Source: Lachnospiraceae bacterium
Lineage (GTDB): Bacteria; Bacillota; Clostridia; Lachnospirales; Lachnospiraceae
Length of the DNA: 64,000 bases
NCBI GenBank assembly: GCA_022793375.1
Contig: JAAWCS010000021.1
Span: 1-64,000 of the forward strand
Direction: 5' to 3'
The position numbers and the translations under genes were made by a program. The notes under the pieces are model-generated. The model was not told the origin of the DNA, ran no database searches, and saw only the letters and a list, made by a program, of their open reading frames with translations. Numbering within the stretch: position 1 is the stretch's first letter; each line of letters begins with the position of its first letter. Of this stretch, positions 15,978-24,832 are shown piece after piece.

Positions 15978-18599
15978 TCATCCGCCGAGGGACGACAGAT
16001 AACTGGACTGGCTGTTCATATTGCTGATCGCCTGCTCCATGTACGTAAACTGCTTGATATAACGATCCTGCTCGCTCTTTAAACGGGTCTGCAGCGTTGT
16101 CAAAGTCTCCTGCATATCCTTCAGCTGTTTGTAAATCGTATTATTCTGAAGCGACAAGGTCATCTTATCCGAACCGGCTTCCTCAACCAGACGCCCGTAA
16201 GAATTGTTATTCAGGTAACGATAACGCGTCGCATACTGCTTCAGAGTGTCGCCGACAACCGTCGTCAAGCCCTTGCTCACGCCGTCGCCGCCGGTAAATA
16301 CCCTGCCTACTTTCTCCGGATCCTCATTCATCGCGGCCTTGAATTTCTCTTCGTCAAAGACCAGCGTGCCGCCGTCGTACAGATCCTCCGACATCGTGAT
16401 TCCCATCTCTTCCAAATCTTCGTAGGTAACGCCGCCGCCCAGCATCTGGTTCATGACACCGGATATATCCATGCTCAGGTCGCGCATAATCGAGTCGTTG
16501 TAAAGCAGGCCTTCCTTTGCCTTCTTCTCCCAGTTTTCAATGGAAGTTTCATCCATCTCATCCTTCTGCGCATCGCTCAGAGGGCCATACGATTTGTCCG
16601 GCTTGGTGGTGATCTGGGTATTGATGGCTTTTACCAGGGCATTGTAGTCCTCGATAAACTTCTTGACCTTCTCCGTCACTTTATCCGTATCGGCCGAGGC
16701 GTCAAACGTGACGGCCTGGGTGTTATCCAGCTTGAAGCTGCCGTCTGCTTCCTTGGTTCCGCCAAATGTGCCGGAAACCGTGACCTTGAGACCGTCCAGC
16801 TCAAAGGTATTCGATGAGCTGACCATCTTCTGCGGCTCGCCGGTGCCGAAATCCACATACATAATGGCATCTTCGCCGTCTTTACGGTCCATACCCGCTC
16901 CGCCAAAGAGCAGATATGCGACATCCCCGCTGCGGTCCGGATTGGCGCCGTCTAACGTCATATCGCCGGTCGTCGGATCGTATATTTCCTCGCCCAGGGT
17001 GATGCTCCGTCCGGAACCGGTTTCGGTACTGATCAGGGAGAATTTGTTGCTGGTGCTCAAATAGGTCGCCTTCACGCCGGCATCGGACGCGTTGATCTTG
17101 GAAACCATCTGATTCACGGTCATGTCCGCGTTCAGGCCCTTGATCGTTACGCCGTTGATTGTAAAGTTCGCAAGCGCGCTGTTGAATTCTTTCTTCGCCG
17201 CCTCCAGGCCCTCGTCGGTAGAAAGGTCATAAGAGCCCTTTACAAGGCCGTCCAGGCCCAGGCGCTCCCGGTTATCCCACAGGCTGTTCTCCAGGCTTAC
17301 CTTGTTGGAATTCAGCTTGTCGATGCCCATCTGCCGCATGACGGATTTGCTGCTCGATGAGATCGTAAGCGTGTTGCCGTTGCTGGTCGCGTCGTCAAAC
17401 TCAATCCCGTTCGCACCCGCTTTTACTTCAATCTTGCCTCTGCCGAATGCCTTATCCAGGTTATTCTGTACGGCCGTAAGGAAAGCCTTCTCGCCTATAT
17501 CGGGATCGCCGGGATTATCCGCAACCATCTTCTTGATATCCGCCAGATCATCTTTCGTAATCAGCTCCAGCGACCGGCTCTGTCCGCCATAGGTGATCGT
17601 AAACTTCTTGCCGGACAAATACGTAGCCATATCATGATCGGTCTTGACCGAACTTTCTTTGAAGTTTTTGGTATTCGCATTCAGCACGGCCAGCGTATAG
17701 CCCTTCTTGCCGTCTATCTTTTCCCCGCTGATCCCGTCCTCTGTTACGTTGTCCTTATCCAGGCCCAGAGCGGTCAGCGCCGAGGAATTGCTCCGTACAA
17801 CCGTGTCCGTAGCATTGTCGCCGGTAATCTTATCGCCGATCTCAAACTTCTGCCCCTTTACACTGGTAACTTTATGATAATTGACGCACATCCGCTCGTT
17901 TGTTTCGTCCCACTCAAACTGGATCGTCTTGCCGTCGTCGACTTTGAATTCGTTGGCTTTGACCATCTCATTCAGCTGGCGTTCGAGCTTCTCCATATCC
18001 GTCGTCTCATAATCGATCTCCACGGTCTTGCCGTTCTCGTCCCGATACGAAGAAGAGAAGGTAAAGGTCGCCGCCGTATTAAACTTATCCTCTGTCCCGT
18101 AGGAGCCGAAGATCAGGCTCGTTCCCTGCAGCTTAGACGTGCGGAATTCACCCTCGTACTGTTTCCCGGTCTCAATAGCCCCGGTGCCCTTTACATCCGA
18201 CTGCAGGTTCGCCGAGGTCGCCAGCTGCTCCACGCCGCGCACCGACATCATATCCAGCAGGTTGGAGGAGCCGCTCGCGCTCACATACTTGGTAACCTTC
18301 TCATCGCCCTTGGGCGTGATCACATTCTTCATAAACAGACTGGGATCGGTCAGATTATTCGTCGCCGAATAGGAAAGGTACTTATCCTGAATATCCAAAA
18401 TCTGATTGATGATATCCCGGTATGCCTCCTGCTTCCAGGTAAGGCTGGTAATTGCGTTCTTCTGGTTCTGAATCTTGGTCACGGACCCCAGCGACATCTG
18501 CTCGATGATGGAGTCCCGGTCAATTCCGGACATCAGTCCGCCGTATCCCCTCAGAGAAGTGTTCCCTAAATTGCTTGTAGTCCCTGATATACTGGCCAT
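15978..18599 (-). CDS. fliD: Flagellar filament cap protein FliD
   Basis: A large FliD (873 residues against about 500 in B. subtilis). The N-domain (about 15-130, GLMSGIDRDSIIEQMSLGSV) and the C-domain (about 645-870, with KKFIEDYNALVKAIN and the LYNDSIMRDL helix) are clear. The expanded middle carries repeated beta domains, some with flagellin-hook IN-like signatures (FTINGVTIKGLNADMTVNQM). FliD caps the filament and folds incoming flagellin. AGAAAGGAG precedes the ATG. A sigma-28 promoter lies 63-89 bases upstream. Confidence 0.95.
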   Translation of the reverse strand: MASISGTTSNLGNTSLRGYGGLMSGIDRDSIIEQMSLGSVTKIQNQKNAITSLTWKQEAYRDIINQILDIQDKYLSYSATNNLTDPSLFMKNVITPKGDEKVTKYVSASGSSNLLDMMSVRGVEQLATSANLQSDVKGTGAIETGKQYEGEFRTSKLQGTSLIFGSYGTEDKFNTAATFTFSSSYRDENGKTVEIDYETTDMEKLERQLNEMVKANEFKVDDGKTIQFEWDETNERMCVNYHKVTSVKGQKFEIGDKITGDNATDTVVRSNSSALTALGLDKDNVTEDGISGEKIDGKKGYTLAVLNANTKNFKESSVKTDHDMATYLSGKKFTITYGGQSRSLELITKDDLADIKKMVADNPGDPDIGEKAFLTAVQNNLDKAFGRGKIEVKAGANGIEFDDATSNGNTLTISSSSKSVMRQMGIDKLNSNKVSLENSLWDNRERLGLDGLVKGSYDLSTDEGLEAAKKEFNSALANFTINGVTIKGLNADMTVNQMVSKINASDAGVKATYLSTSNKFSLISTETGSGRSITLGEEIYDPTTGDMTLDGANPDRSGDVAYLLFGGAGMDRKDGEDAIMYVDFGTGEPQKMVSSSNTFELDGLKVTVSGTFGGTKEADGSFKLDNTQAVTFDASADTDKVTEKVKKFIEDYNALVKAINTQITTKPDKSYGPLSDAQKDEMDETSIENWEKKAKEGLLYNDSIMRDLSMDISGVMNQMLGGGVTYEDLEEMGITMSEDLYDGGTLVFDEEKFKAAMNEDPEKVGRVFTGGDGVSKGLTTVVGDTLKQYATRYRYLNNNSYGRLVEEAGSDKMTLSLQNNTIYKQLKDMQETLTTLQTRLKSEQDRYIKQFTYMEQAISNMNSQSSYLSSLGG

Positions 18600-18661
18600 C
18601 TGTGTTCTCCTTTCTTATTCTTATCCTCTATCAAAAGCACAGTTCTTTTTATCTAACTAAT

Positions 18662-18688
18662 ATATCGGCAAATTCTTTCCATTCATAA
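18662..18688 (-). promoter_or_regulatory. Sigma-28 (FliA) promoter of the fliD operon
   Basis: On the minus strand TTATGAA (18682-18688), 12 bases, then perfect GCCGATAT (18662-18669). Same -35 and spacing as the flgM promoter. Confidence 0.85.
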
Positions 18689-18723
18689 GCGCCCGGGACC
18701 TTCTAAAACAAAAACCAGGCTGC

Positions 18724-18752
18724 AAAAAACCCCAAAGTCTCTGCTTCGGGGT
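18724..18752 (-). terminator. Terminator of the fla/che operon
   Basis: On the minus strand ACCCCGAAG, loop, CTTTGGGGT (one mismatch), then TTTTTTGC, 32 bases after the comFB stop codon. It separates the 27-kb operon from the fliD promoter. Confidence 0.88.
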
Positions 18753-18784
18753 CCTTTATTCCATGCTCTTTTCTGTTTGTCTTT

Positions 18785-19519
18785 TCAATGACGAGGATGG
18801 TCTTTTACCTTCATGCAGGCCTTTGCGATCTCCGTAAAAATCTGCGTGCGGTAGCTTCCTTCATAATAACCGATAATCGGGGACGTGGCCGTAGCATCCA
18901 CGATCACGTATTTGGCCGGCAGGTTTGTAAGCACCAGGGCCTGCACATCGGCCCGGCAGCGGCTGCACAGGCAGACGCCATACTGCTTCATCTCCGACTG
19001 CAGATCCATATTCCCAAGAATCCGCTCCATTACGTTGAGCATACGATACTGCGGTTCCGCCGGCACCTCACGAAATCCCACATTGTCCTGGGAAACCGGC
19101 TGCATCTTTACGGGCGGCTGGGCCGGCGCCGGCTGCGCGGGCGCTGTCTGGGACTCGGCTTCCGGCATTGCGGGCGGCTGTTTTTGTACCGGCGCTGCGT
19201 CCGGCTGCTCCGGCTCTTTTGCATCGGCCGGCTCCAAATCCGCCATTTCCGCATCAAAGCCCGATACCTGCCCCGCCGCCTGTGCCTCGGCTACCTCCGC
19301 CTCCAGCTGTGCTTCCAGGCGGTTTTTAATTTCATTTGAAAGCTTTTCGTTTTCACTGGTCTCATTCACGACAATCACCTTATTCTCAGGCACCGGCTTC
19401 TGCGGCTCCGGCGCAGATACGGATTCCTTCGGGGTTCCATCCTGTACCACTTCCGTTTCCGGTCCTCCGTTGGTAATCAGGTTCATCACATGCGACGTTT
19501 TATTGGTTTTTCTCGACAC
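18785..19519 (-). CDS. ComFB-family protein with long disordered N-terminus
   Basis: A 244-residue protein whose C-terminal domain (about 160-236) matches ComFB: NVMERIL, then CLCSRCRADVQALVLTNLP and AKYV, with the C-x-C-x2-C triplet Cys183, Cys185, Cys188. Residues 30-150 are Pro/Ala/Glu/Gln-rich and probably disordered, with a charged helix near 55-85. ComFB is a late competence protein of unknown role in B. subtilis; cyanobacterial ComFB proteins are reported to bind cyclic dinucleotides. It starts at GTG 19519 behind GGAGGTAGGAG and follows parA by 6 bases. As the last gene of the fla/che operon it may tie motility to second messengers. Confidence 0.8.
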   Translation of the reverse strand: MSRKTNKTSHVMNLITNGGPETEVVQDGTPKESVSAPEPQKPVPENKVIVVNETSENEKLSNEIKNRLEAQLEAEVAEAQAAGQVSGFDAEMADLEPADAKEPEQPDAAPVQKQPPAMPEAESQTAPAQPAPAQPPVKMQPVSQDNVGFREVPAEPQYRMLNVMERILGNMDLQSEMKQYGVCLCSRCRADVQALVLTNLPAKYVIVDATATSPIIGYYEGSYRTQIFTEIAKACMKVKDHPRH

Positions 19520-19525
19520 TTTCTC

Positions 19526-20311
19526 CTACCTCCTTTGCTCCTTCAGATGAATCGTTTCCGCGATCTCATCCAAAAAGTCCTGGTAATCCTTTACGGCCGC
19601 CGAACGCGGGCTGTATTCATAAATGCTCTCTCCATGGGCCGGCGCTTCCGCAATCGCCACCCCGTTTCGTATTTTTGTCTCAAAAACAACCGTTCCGATC
19701 TGCCCGGCCAGCTGTCCCGCCATTTCCAGGACATCGCGTGCCAAAAGCGTGCGTCGGTTAAAGCGCGTTAAAAGGATTCCCATTACTTTCAGATTCGGAT
19801 TAAAGGAGCCGCGGACCGTTTCGATGGTTTCTTTCAGCTGGGAAAGGCCTACCAGGCTCATGATATCCGTCCCCATCGGTATAATCAGGAAGTCGGAGAC
19901 CGCATAGGCGTTCACCGTCAGCAGGTTTAAGGCCGGCGGCGTATCGATAATGACATAATCATACAAGCCGATGATCGGCCGCAGCGTTTCTTTTAATATG
20001 CTTTCCCGATGCCCGGCTGCTGCATTGTCCAGACCGCTGCTCAGAGAAATATCGGAAGGCAGGATATCGCAGTATTCCGTGCGGCCTACTGCCTCCGCCA
20101 CCGGCACCTTGCCCTGCAGCGCATCCAGGATCGTGGGCGTTCCCGCTCCCGCAGGCTCCAGTCCCAGGCAAAAGCCAAAGTTGCCCTGCGGGTCAAGATC
20201 CACGCCCAGGACACGTTTGCCGGCCGCAGCAATCCCCGTAGCCAGCGCTGCCGAGGTCGTCGTCTTGCCCACGCCGCCTTTTTGATTTGAAACGGTAATG
20301 ATAATCGCCAC
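19526..20311 (-). CDS. ParA/Soj-family partitioning ATPase
   Basis: A 261-residue deviant-Walker ATPase. Walker A is KGGVGKTTT (about 10-18) with the signature lysine, followed by VDLDPQGN and the Walker B region IIDTPPALNLLT. The start is taken as GTG 20311, 8 bases after GGAGG, giving the family-typical MAIIITVSNQKGG; the ATG at 20317 is too near the ribosome site. There is no parB beside it. In the chemotaxis end of a flagellar operon it resembles ParC-type or FlhG-like proteins that place chemoreceptor arrays or flagella. FlhF and FlhG are missing from this operon. Confidence 0.85.
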   Translation of the reverse strand: MAIIITVSNQKGGVGKTTTSAALATGIAAAGKRVLGVDLDPQGNFGFCLGLEPAGAGTPTILDALQGKVPVAEAVGRTEYCDILPSDISLSSGLDNAAAGHRESILKETLRPIIGLYDYVIIDTPPALNLLTVNAYAVSDFLIIPMGTDIMSLVGLSQLKETIETVRGSFNPNLKVMGILLTRFNRRTLLARDVLEMAGQLAGQIGTVVFETKIRNGVAIAEAPAHGESIYEYSPRSAAVKDYQDFLDEIAETIHLKEQRR

Positions 20312-20355
20312 TCTCATATCCTCCGTATTCGTAATGGTATTTCCTGCCGGACTTC

Positions 20356-21297
20356 TCAGACGTCAAACGTAGGACGCATCTCGTCAAAGCGTGCCAGCAG
20401 CGTATCCAAAAGCCCTACCAAACGCCCGATCTCCGGCTTGGCAATCTGTTCGTCGGCTCCCAGTTCCTTACCCTTGATACGCATCTGCTCGTCAATCAGG
20501 GAAGAGAAGATGATAACCGGGACATGCTTCAAACGCGGATCGTCCTTAATCAGCTTTGTCAGGCGATGGCCGTCCATCTCCGGCATCTCAATATCGGTAA
20601 TCACCAGATGAATCTTGTCAAACAAGTCGGAATCGTTGCGGATCGCATGCAGATGGTCCCAGGCCTCCTGCCCGTTCGCAAAGTTAATCAGATGCGTAAA
20701 GCCGGCCCGCTCCAGGCAGTCGTTGATCATCCGCTGCAAAAGGATCGAATCCTCGGCAATCAGAATCGGGCTGTCACAGATCGGACGCGCACCCAGCTTC
20801 TCCACATCGGATACCTGAATCGTCGTCTCCGGCGCAATCTCCGCCACGATCTTCTCAAAGTCCAGAACCGTTACCAGCTGGCCCTCGCACTGCGCAATTC
20901 CGGTCGCTACGCCCTCGTCGCCGTTGGCCACGGTCTTATCCGGCTTCTGGATGTCCTTCCAGGAAATCCGGCTGATGCCCTCAATGCTCTCCACACGGAA
21001 AGCGGCCGTCATGCGGTTGAAATTCGTAATGATGAACAGATCTTTCGGACCGATGTCCTGATGCTCCCCAAACAGATAATAGGCCAGGTTGATTACGGTA
21101 ATCAAATCTTCCCGGGGCTTAAAGATGCCCTCAATGGCCGGATGGGCATGCGGCATCGGTTTTACCTTCTCCGCCATGATGATCTCCTGCACCTTCGCCA
21201 CATTGATGCCGTACAATTCCCCGCTCACGGTAAACCGCATTACCTCGATTTCGTTGGTTCCCGATTCCAGCAGGATTCTGCTTTTCTTTTCCTCCAT
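20356..21297 (-). CDS. cheV: Chemotaxis coupling protein CheV (CheW-REC)
   Basis: A 313-residue fusion of a CheW domain (about 15-155) and a receiver domain (about 175-300). The receiver has Glu182-Asp183, the phospho-acceptor Asp235 in VITDIEMPEMDG, and Lys287. CheV couples receptors to CheA and, when phosphorylated, aids adaptation. ATG 21297 follows AAGGAGAACG; an upstream frame opening at 21357 is ignored. CheW and CheA are not in the window, so CheV here works with partners encoded elsewhere. Confidence 0.95.
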   Translation of the reverse strand: MEEKKSRILLESGTNEIEVMRFTVSGELYGINVAKVQEIIMAEKVKPMPHAHPAIEGIFKPREDLITVINLAYYLFGEHQDIGPKDLFIITNFNRMTAAFRVESIEGISRISWKDIQKPDKTVANGDEGVATGIAQCEGQLVTVLDFEKIVAEIAPETTIQVSDVEKLGARPICDSPILIAEDSILLQRMINDCLERAGFTHLINFANGQEAWDHLHAIRNDSDLFDKIHLVITDIEMPEMDGHRLTKLIKDDPRLKHVPVIIFSSLIDEQMRIKGKELGADEQIAKPEIGRLVGLLDTLLARFDEMRPTFDV

Positions 21298-21313
21298 AAC
21301 GTTCTCCTTCCTC

Positions 21314-21796
21314 CTACAAGTGTTTTTCCGGCTTTCCGAAGGTCCGGATCGAGACATCTCCCGTTTTTACATCCAACAACATTGTCCTCGCATAATTGCC
21401 GCCCGTATCTTCGGCCACGAGCCTGAGCCCCTCGGCTCTCAAGAGCTGTTTCACCTTCAGAGCATTGCGCTCCCCGATATTGCCAAAACTCGCGTTCCCC
21501 TTGATTTCAAACATCTTCGCGCCGCCGGCAATCTTTACAATCGTCCGTGAACGCACCATGCCGAACGCCGTCAGCTTGCGGATCGTCTCCTGAATCCCCG
21601 GATCCGCATATTTATAAACATTAGCATCCGCTATATTCTGGCGTTCCGGCAGCATAATATGTAAAAGCGCGCCCAGGCCGATCGCCTTGTCAAAAAATGA
21701 AATCCCGATGCAGGAACCCAGGGCATATGTAATGATACGTCCCTCTCCCCGGGTCAGCTTCATATCACCAATTCCTACTTTTAGTTCCTTTTCCAT
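21314..21796 (-). CDS. cheD: Chemoreceptor deamidase CheD
   Basis: A 160-residue receptor glutamine deamidase. Catalytic Cys29 lies in ALGSCIGI, His46 in GALLHIMLP, and the NIGERN segment follows. CheD binds CheC, which raises CheC phosphatase activity, and the two genes are adjacent with 2 bases between them. Family members act on receptors such as the chemoreceptor at 46592-48385 in this window. Confidence 0.95.
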   Translation of the reverse strand: MEKELKVGIGDMKLTRGEGRIITYALGSCIGISFFDKAIGLGALLHIMLPERQNIADANVYKYADPGIQETIRKLTAFGMVRSRTIVKIAGGAKMFEIKGNASFGNIGERNALKVKQLLRAEGLRLVAEDTGGNYARTMLLDVKTGDVSIRTFGKPEKHL

Positions 21797-21798
21797 CG

Positions 21799-22416
21799 TC
21801 AGACACCTAGTTTCTCCAGTATTGCATTCAAAGACTTGATATCCGGAAGCATCAGAAGCCAGTCGGAAAGCTTCTTTCCGTCCATCACAAAATCGGCGTT
21901 GAAATACATCAGCTTATCCGTCTCATGCCCAAACTCGGCAATCGGCACGGTTAAGATGCCGCCCACCATATTGACGGTGGAGCTGGGCACGGAAAGGGAA
22001 ATATCCACATCCACCAGTTTGGAGAAGGCATTGACATAATTGCAGATAATGATATTGCCGACCTCCTCCAGGGCTGAATACGCCAGCTGATCCATCTCTT
22101 CAAAACTGGAATACCGCTGTCCCAGGAGCGTCGATAAAATAGTATCGGCGAAATTCAGGTCAAACAGGAAGAGCATCAGCCCCTCCACGTCCTGATCCAT
22201 CTTTACCAAGGTCGCCGCTACAATTTCCTCCGCATTGCCGATGCGCGAAAGTGCCTCATTGTATCCCAAAATACTGACCTCGGGAATCGAAATACGGATT
22301 TCCTTTTGCAGCATCTTCGACAGCGCCGTTGCCGCATGGCTGGTGCCGATGCTGCTGATCTCGCGCATGACATCCAGCTCCTGGAGATTCATATCTTCAT
22401 AATTCTTAATTTTCAT
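21799..22416 (-). CDS. cheC: CheY-phosphate phosphatase CheC
   Basis: A 205-residue protein with two CheC repeats. The second repeat keeps the full E-x2-N-x22-P active-site motif (EVGN with the Pro 23 residues on). In the first repeat the Asn position is Ser (REISSIG instead of EIGNIG), so that site is probably inactive. CheC removes phosphate from CheY and is stimulated by CheD. AAAGGAGGACGGC precedes the ATG. FliY, the other phosphatase here, keeps both sites. Confidence 0.92.
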   Translation of the reverse strand: MKIKNYEDMNLQELDVMREISSIGTSHAATALSKMLQKEIRISIPEVSILGYNEALSRIGNAEEIVAATLVKMDQDVEGLMLFLFDLNFADTILSTLLGQRYSSFEEMDQLAYSALEEVGNIIICNYVNAFSKLVDVDISLSVPSSTVNMVGGILTVPIAEFGHETDKLMYFNADFVMDGKKLSDWLLMLPDIKSLNAILEKLGV

Positions 22417-22458
22417 GCCGTCCTCCTTTTTTGTTGATACCGTTTTTCCCGCCTGTTA

Positions 22459-23190
22459 TCAGCTGCGCAGCGTATTGATGGTAGATACGATCTCGTCCGA
22501 GGTCGTTATCATACGCGCCGCAAAACTGAATGCTCTCTGATACTCGATCACATGGGTAAATTCCTCGGCCATATCGGTATCGGAGGATTCCAGGGTAGCC
22601 CCCACCAGGGCCCTTTCCTGGACCGGGATTGCCGCCGCGTTTTCATCCGACGGGACATACTCATTGAAGCCTACGCTCATAAGGCGGCTGGGGTTTTCAA
22701 ACGTCACCAGCGCAATCTCCTGCGGGTTCTCCTGCGTCCCCTGCCCGTTCTCGGACTCCGCACGAATCCGCTCTCCGTTTACATCCAGCACGTATTTGCC
22801 GCTGTCCGTCATCAAATAGAAGCCGTCCTCTTGTTCTGCGCGGTGAAAATGCCCGTTCCGGCTGTAGGTAACGTCGCCCGTCTCCGGATCCTGCAAGACA
22901 AAAAACGTATTGCGCCGTGTAATCGCGTAATCCAGCTGCGAACCGGTCGGCTGAAAGGCCCCTACCTCAAACGACATGGAGGTACGGACAATCCGTGTAC
23001 CGACGCCGCTGTGCAGATCGGTCTGCGCCTCCTCGGAATCGTTTAAATTATACTCAATCAAATCGGCAAACGAAGCCCGCTTTGACTTATAGCCGTAATT
23101 GTTGATATTGGACAGGTTATTGGCCGTAATACCCAACCCGTTTGTATACTGGGCCGCGCCTACGGATGCTGTGTAAAACGATTGATACAT
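22459..23190 (-). CDS. Flagellar rod protein, FlgF/FlgG (FlhP) type
   Basis: A 243-residue rod protein with the axial N-terminus YQSFYTASVGAAQYTNGLGI and TANNLSNINNYGYKS, and the C-terminal D0 helix around MAEEFTHVIEYQRAFSF. It is the second of two tandem FlgF/FlgG paralogs, matching the flhO-flhP pair of B. subtilis. They build the distal rod. GGAGGAATGAT precedes the ATG. Which of the pair is FlgF and which FlgG cannot be decided from sequence alone. Confidence 0.9.
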   Translation of the reverse strand: MYQSFYTASVGAAQYTNGLGITANNLSNINNYGYKSKRASFADLIEYNLNDSEEAQTDLHSGVGTRIVRTSMSFEVGAFQPTGSQLDYAITRRNTFFVLQDPETGDVTYSRNGHFHRAEQEDGFYLMTDSGKYVLDVNGERIRAESENGQGTQENPQEIALVTFENPSRLMSVGFNEYVPSDENAAAIPVQERALVGATLESSDTDMAEEFTHVIEYQRAFSFAARMITTSDEIVSTINTLRS

Positions 23191-23210
23191 ATCATTCCTC
23201 CTTCACGGTA

Positions 23211-23996
23211 TTACAGTCTTCCGACATCGGTAACCGATTTACTCATAACCGAATCGTACATCCGCAGCATCTGCGCCGCACTCTGCAGGGCCCGCTGGGA
23301 TGTCATCATCGCCGTCATTTCTTCTACCATATCTACGTTTGAGCGCTCTAACGTCTGCCAAACCACCGTTGCGCCCTCGCCATTTACCGGCCGCGCCGCC
23401 TGATTGGTGGAGAACAGACCGTTGTCCTGTCTCTGCAGCTGGTCGTAATCGTCAAAATCAACAATCCGCAGCGTGCCGAAATCCCTCACTTCCATATTGC
23501 CGCCGGCGCCGGCTGCAACCTGCGCCACAATATGGCCATTGCCGTCCACGGTAAATTCCTCATTGTCGATCTGGATCGGCTGGCCGTCCGTTGATAATAC
23601 TCTTCCCAAATCGTTTAACACCAGGTAGCCGTCGCCGTCCACGGCAAAGCTGCCGTTTCTGGTATAGCGCACGCCGTCCTCTGTCTGAATGCAGAAAAAT
23701 CCGTCGCCGTTTATCGCAAAATCATAAACGCCGCCGGTCGGATTAAAGGCCCCTGTCTCATAATTTACATACGTCCGGGAAGCCGTGCTGATCTTGGAAA
23801 CCGTCGCTAAGTCCTCCCGCTCATTTTTATCCCGTCGTCCGGTACGATAAAGCATCTCCTCCTGGAAGGTGCTGGCTACCATCGTATCACTCTTGTAACC
23901 GGGAGTCTGCACGTTGACCATGTTGTTGCTGATTACGTTCAGATTCCGGCTCTGTGTCAGCATCCCCGACACAAGATTGTAAAATCCCTGATACAT
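23211..23996 (-). CDS. Flagellar rod protein, FlgF/FlgG (FlhO) type
   Basis: A 261-residue rod protein with SRNLNVISNNMVNVQTPGYK at the N-terminus, the strand YDFAINGDGFFCIQTEDGVR in the middle, and the C-terminal helix with VDMVEEMTAMMTSQRALQSA. ATG 23996 follows GAGGAGGATAAGC; the frame open to 24122 overlaps fliA and is not used. It lies directly after fliA in the operon. Confidence 0.9.
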   Translation of the reverse strand: MYQGFYNLVSGMLTQSRNLNVISNNMVNVQTPGYKSDTMVASTFQEEMLYRTGRRDKNEREDLATVSKISTASRTYVNYETGAFNPTGGVYDFAINGDGFFCIQTEDGVRYTRNGSFAVDGDGYLVLNDLGRVLSTDGQPIQIDNEEFTVDGNGHIVAQVAAGAGGNMEVRDFGTLRIVDFDDYDQLQRQDNGLFSTNQAARPVNGEGATVVWQTLERSNVDMVEEMTAMMTSQRALQSAAQMLRMYDSVMSKSVTDVGRL

Positions 23997-24039
23997 ATGC
24001 TTATCCTCCTCATCTTTCTGTATTGACTCAGACGTTTCC

Positions 24040-24813
24040 TTACTGCGACGCTTCCATAAAAGCGCGCAGTTTGCGGATCGCCGCGCTATGAATTTGTGAA
24101 ATCCTCGGCTCGCTGACCTCAAGGATCTGAGCGATCTGTCCCATGTTTAATTCCTCTACATAGTAAAGGGAAATCACCAGCTTCTCTTTTTCCTTCAGCC
24201 CCTCAATGGCTTCGGTCAGCATCGCAAGCTGTTCCCCCTTTAAAAAGGAATGCTCCGGCTGGGAAGAGGTATCGCTGCTTGGAAGCTGCAGCGACTGGCG
24301 ATCCTCGTCGCCGCTCATAACCATATCTAATGAAAGGACATTGGCCATTGTGCTGATCTGTTCGATCTTGCGGCACTTTTTTTCATCAATGCCCAGTTCC
24401 TTTGCAATCTCCGCATGAGTGGGGGGACGCCCCATACGTTCCGCCAGAGAAGTCCTGGCGTTTTCAAGCGCTTTATACTGACGGCGGTAGTCACGGGGCA
24501 TCCAGTCGTTCTTGCGCATCAGGTCGATAATCATCCCCCGGATACGCCGCGATATGAATGTCTCAAACTTATTATCCATCGTTTGGTCGTATCGGTCAAT
24601 CCCTTTTATGATTGCGATCACGCCCTCGTTGATAATATCCTCCATTTCCATGGAGCCTTCATAGACCCCCCGCATCTGCACGGCAATGGCCTTCACGATA
24701 TAGAGGTAACGCATCGTCAGCTCCTGCTTCACCTCAAGGGAATGCGTTTCCCGGTACAGCGAAAGAAGCTCTTCATTTGTCTTTGCTTCCAGGCCGTCAA
24801 TATGCTTCAACAT
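24040..24813 (-). CDS. fliA: Flagellar sigma factor sigma-28 (FliA/SigD)
   Basis: A 257-residue FliA/WhiG sigma factor. Region 2 (about 30-105) includes YLYIVKAIAVQMRGVYEGS and the DRYD-x-FETFISRRIRG segment. Region 3 (about 120-175) and region 4 (about 205-255, ending in VSEPRISQIHSAAIRKLR) follow. It directs late flagellar genes and is inhibited by FlgM. Candidate targets in this window share TTAT-N15-GCCGATA promoters. It follows flhA by 19 bases; flhF and flhG, usual at this point, are absent. Confidence 0.95.
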   Translation of the reverse strand: MLKHIDGLEAKTNEELLSLYRETHSLEVKQELTMRYLYIVKAIAVQMRGVYEGSMEMEDIINEGVIAIIKGIDRYDQTMDNKFETFISRRIRGMIIDLMRKNDWMPRDYRRQYKALENARTSLAERMGRPPTHAEIAKELGIDEKKCRKIEQISTMANVLSLDMVMSGDEDRQSLQLPSSDTSSQPEHSFLKGEQLAMLTEAIEGLKEKEKLVISLYYVEELNMGQIAQILEVSEPRISQIHSAAIRKLRAFMEASQ

Positions 24814-24832
24814 ACCAGCTCATCCTTCTCTG

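Noticed and set aside
17634..18569. 311-codon plus-strand frame opposite fliD
   Set aside because: Antisense artefact of the long fliD gene; no start signal.
20524..21426. 300-codon plus-strand frame opposite cheV
   Set aside because: Antisense artefact; cheV has all receiver residues in the other strand.
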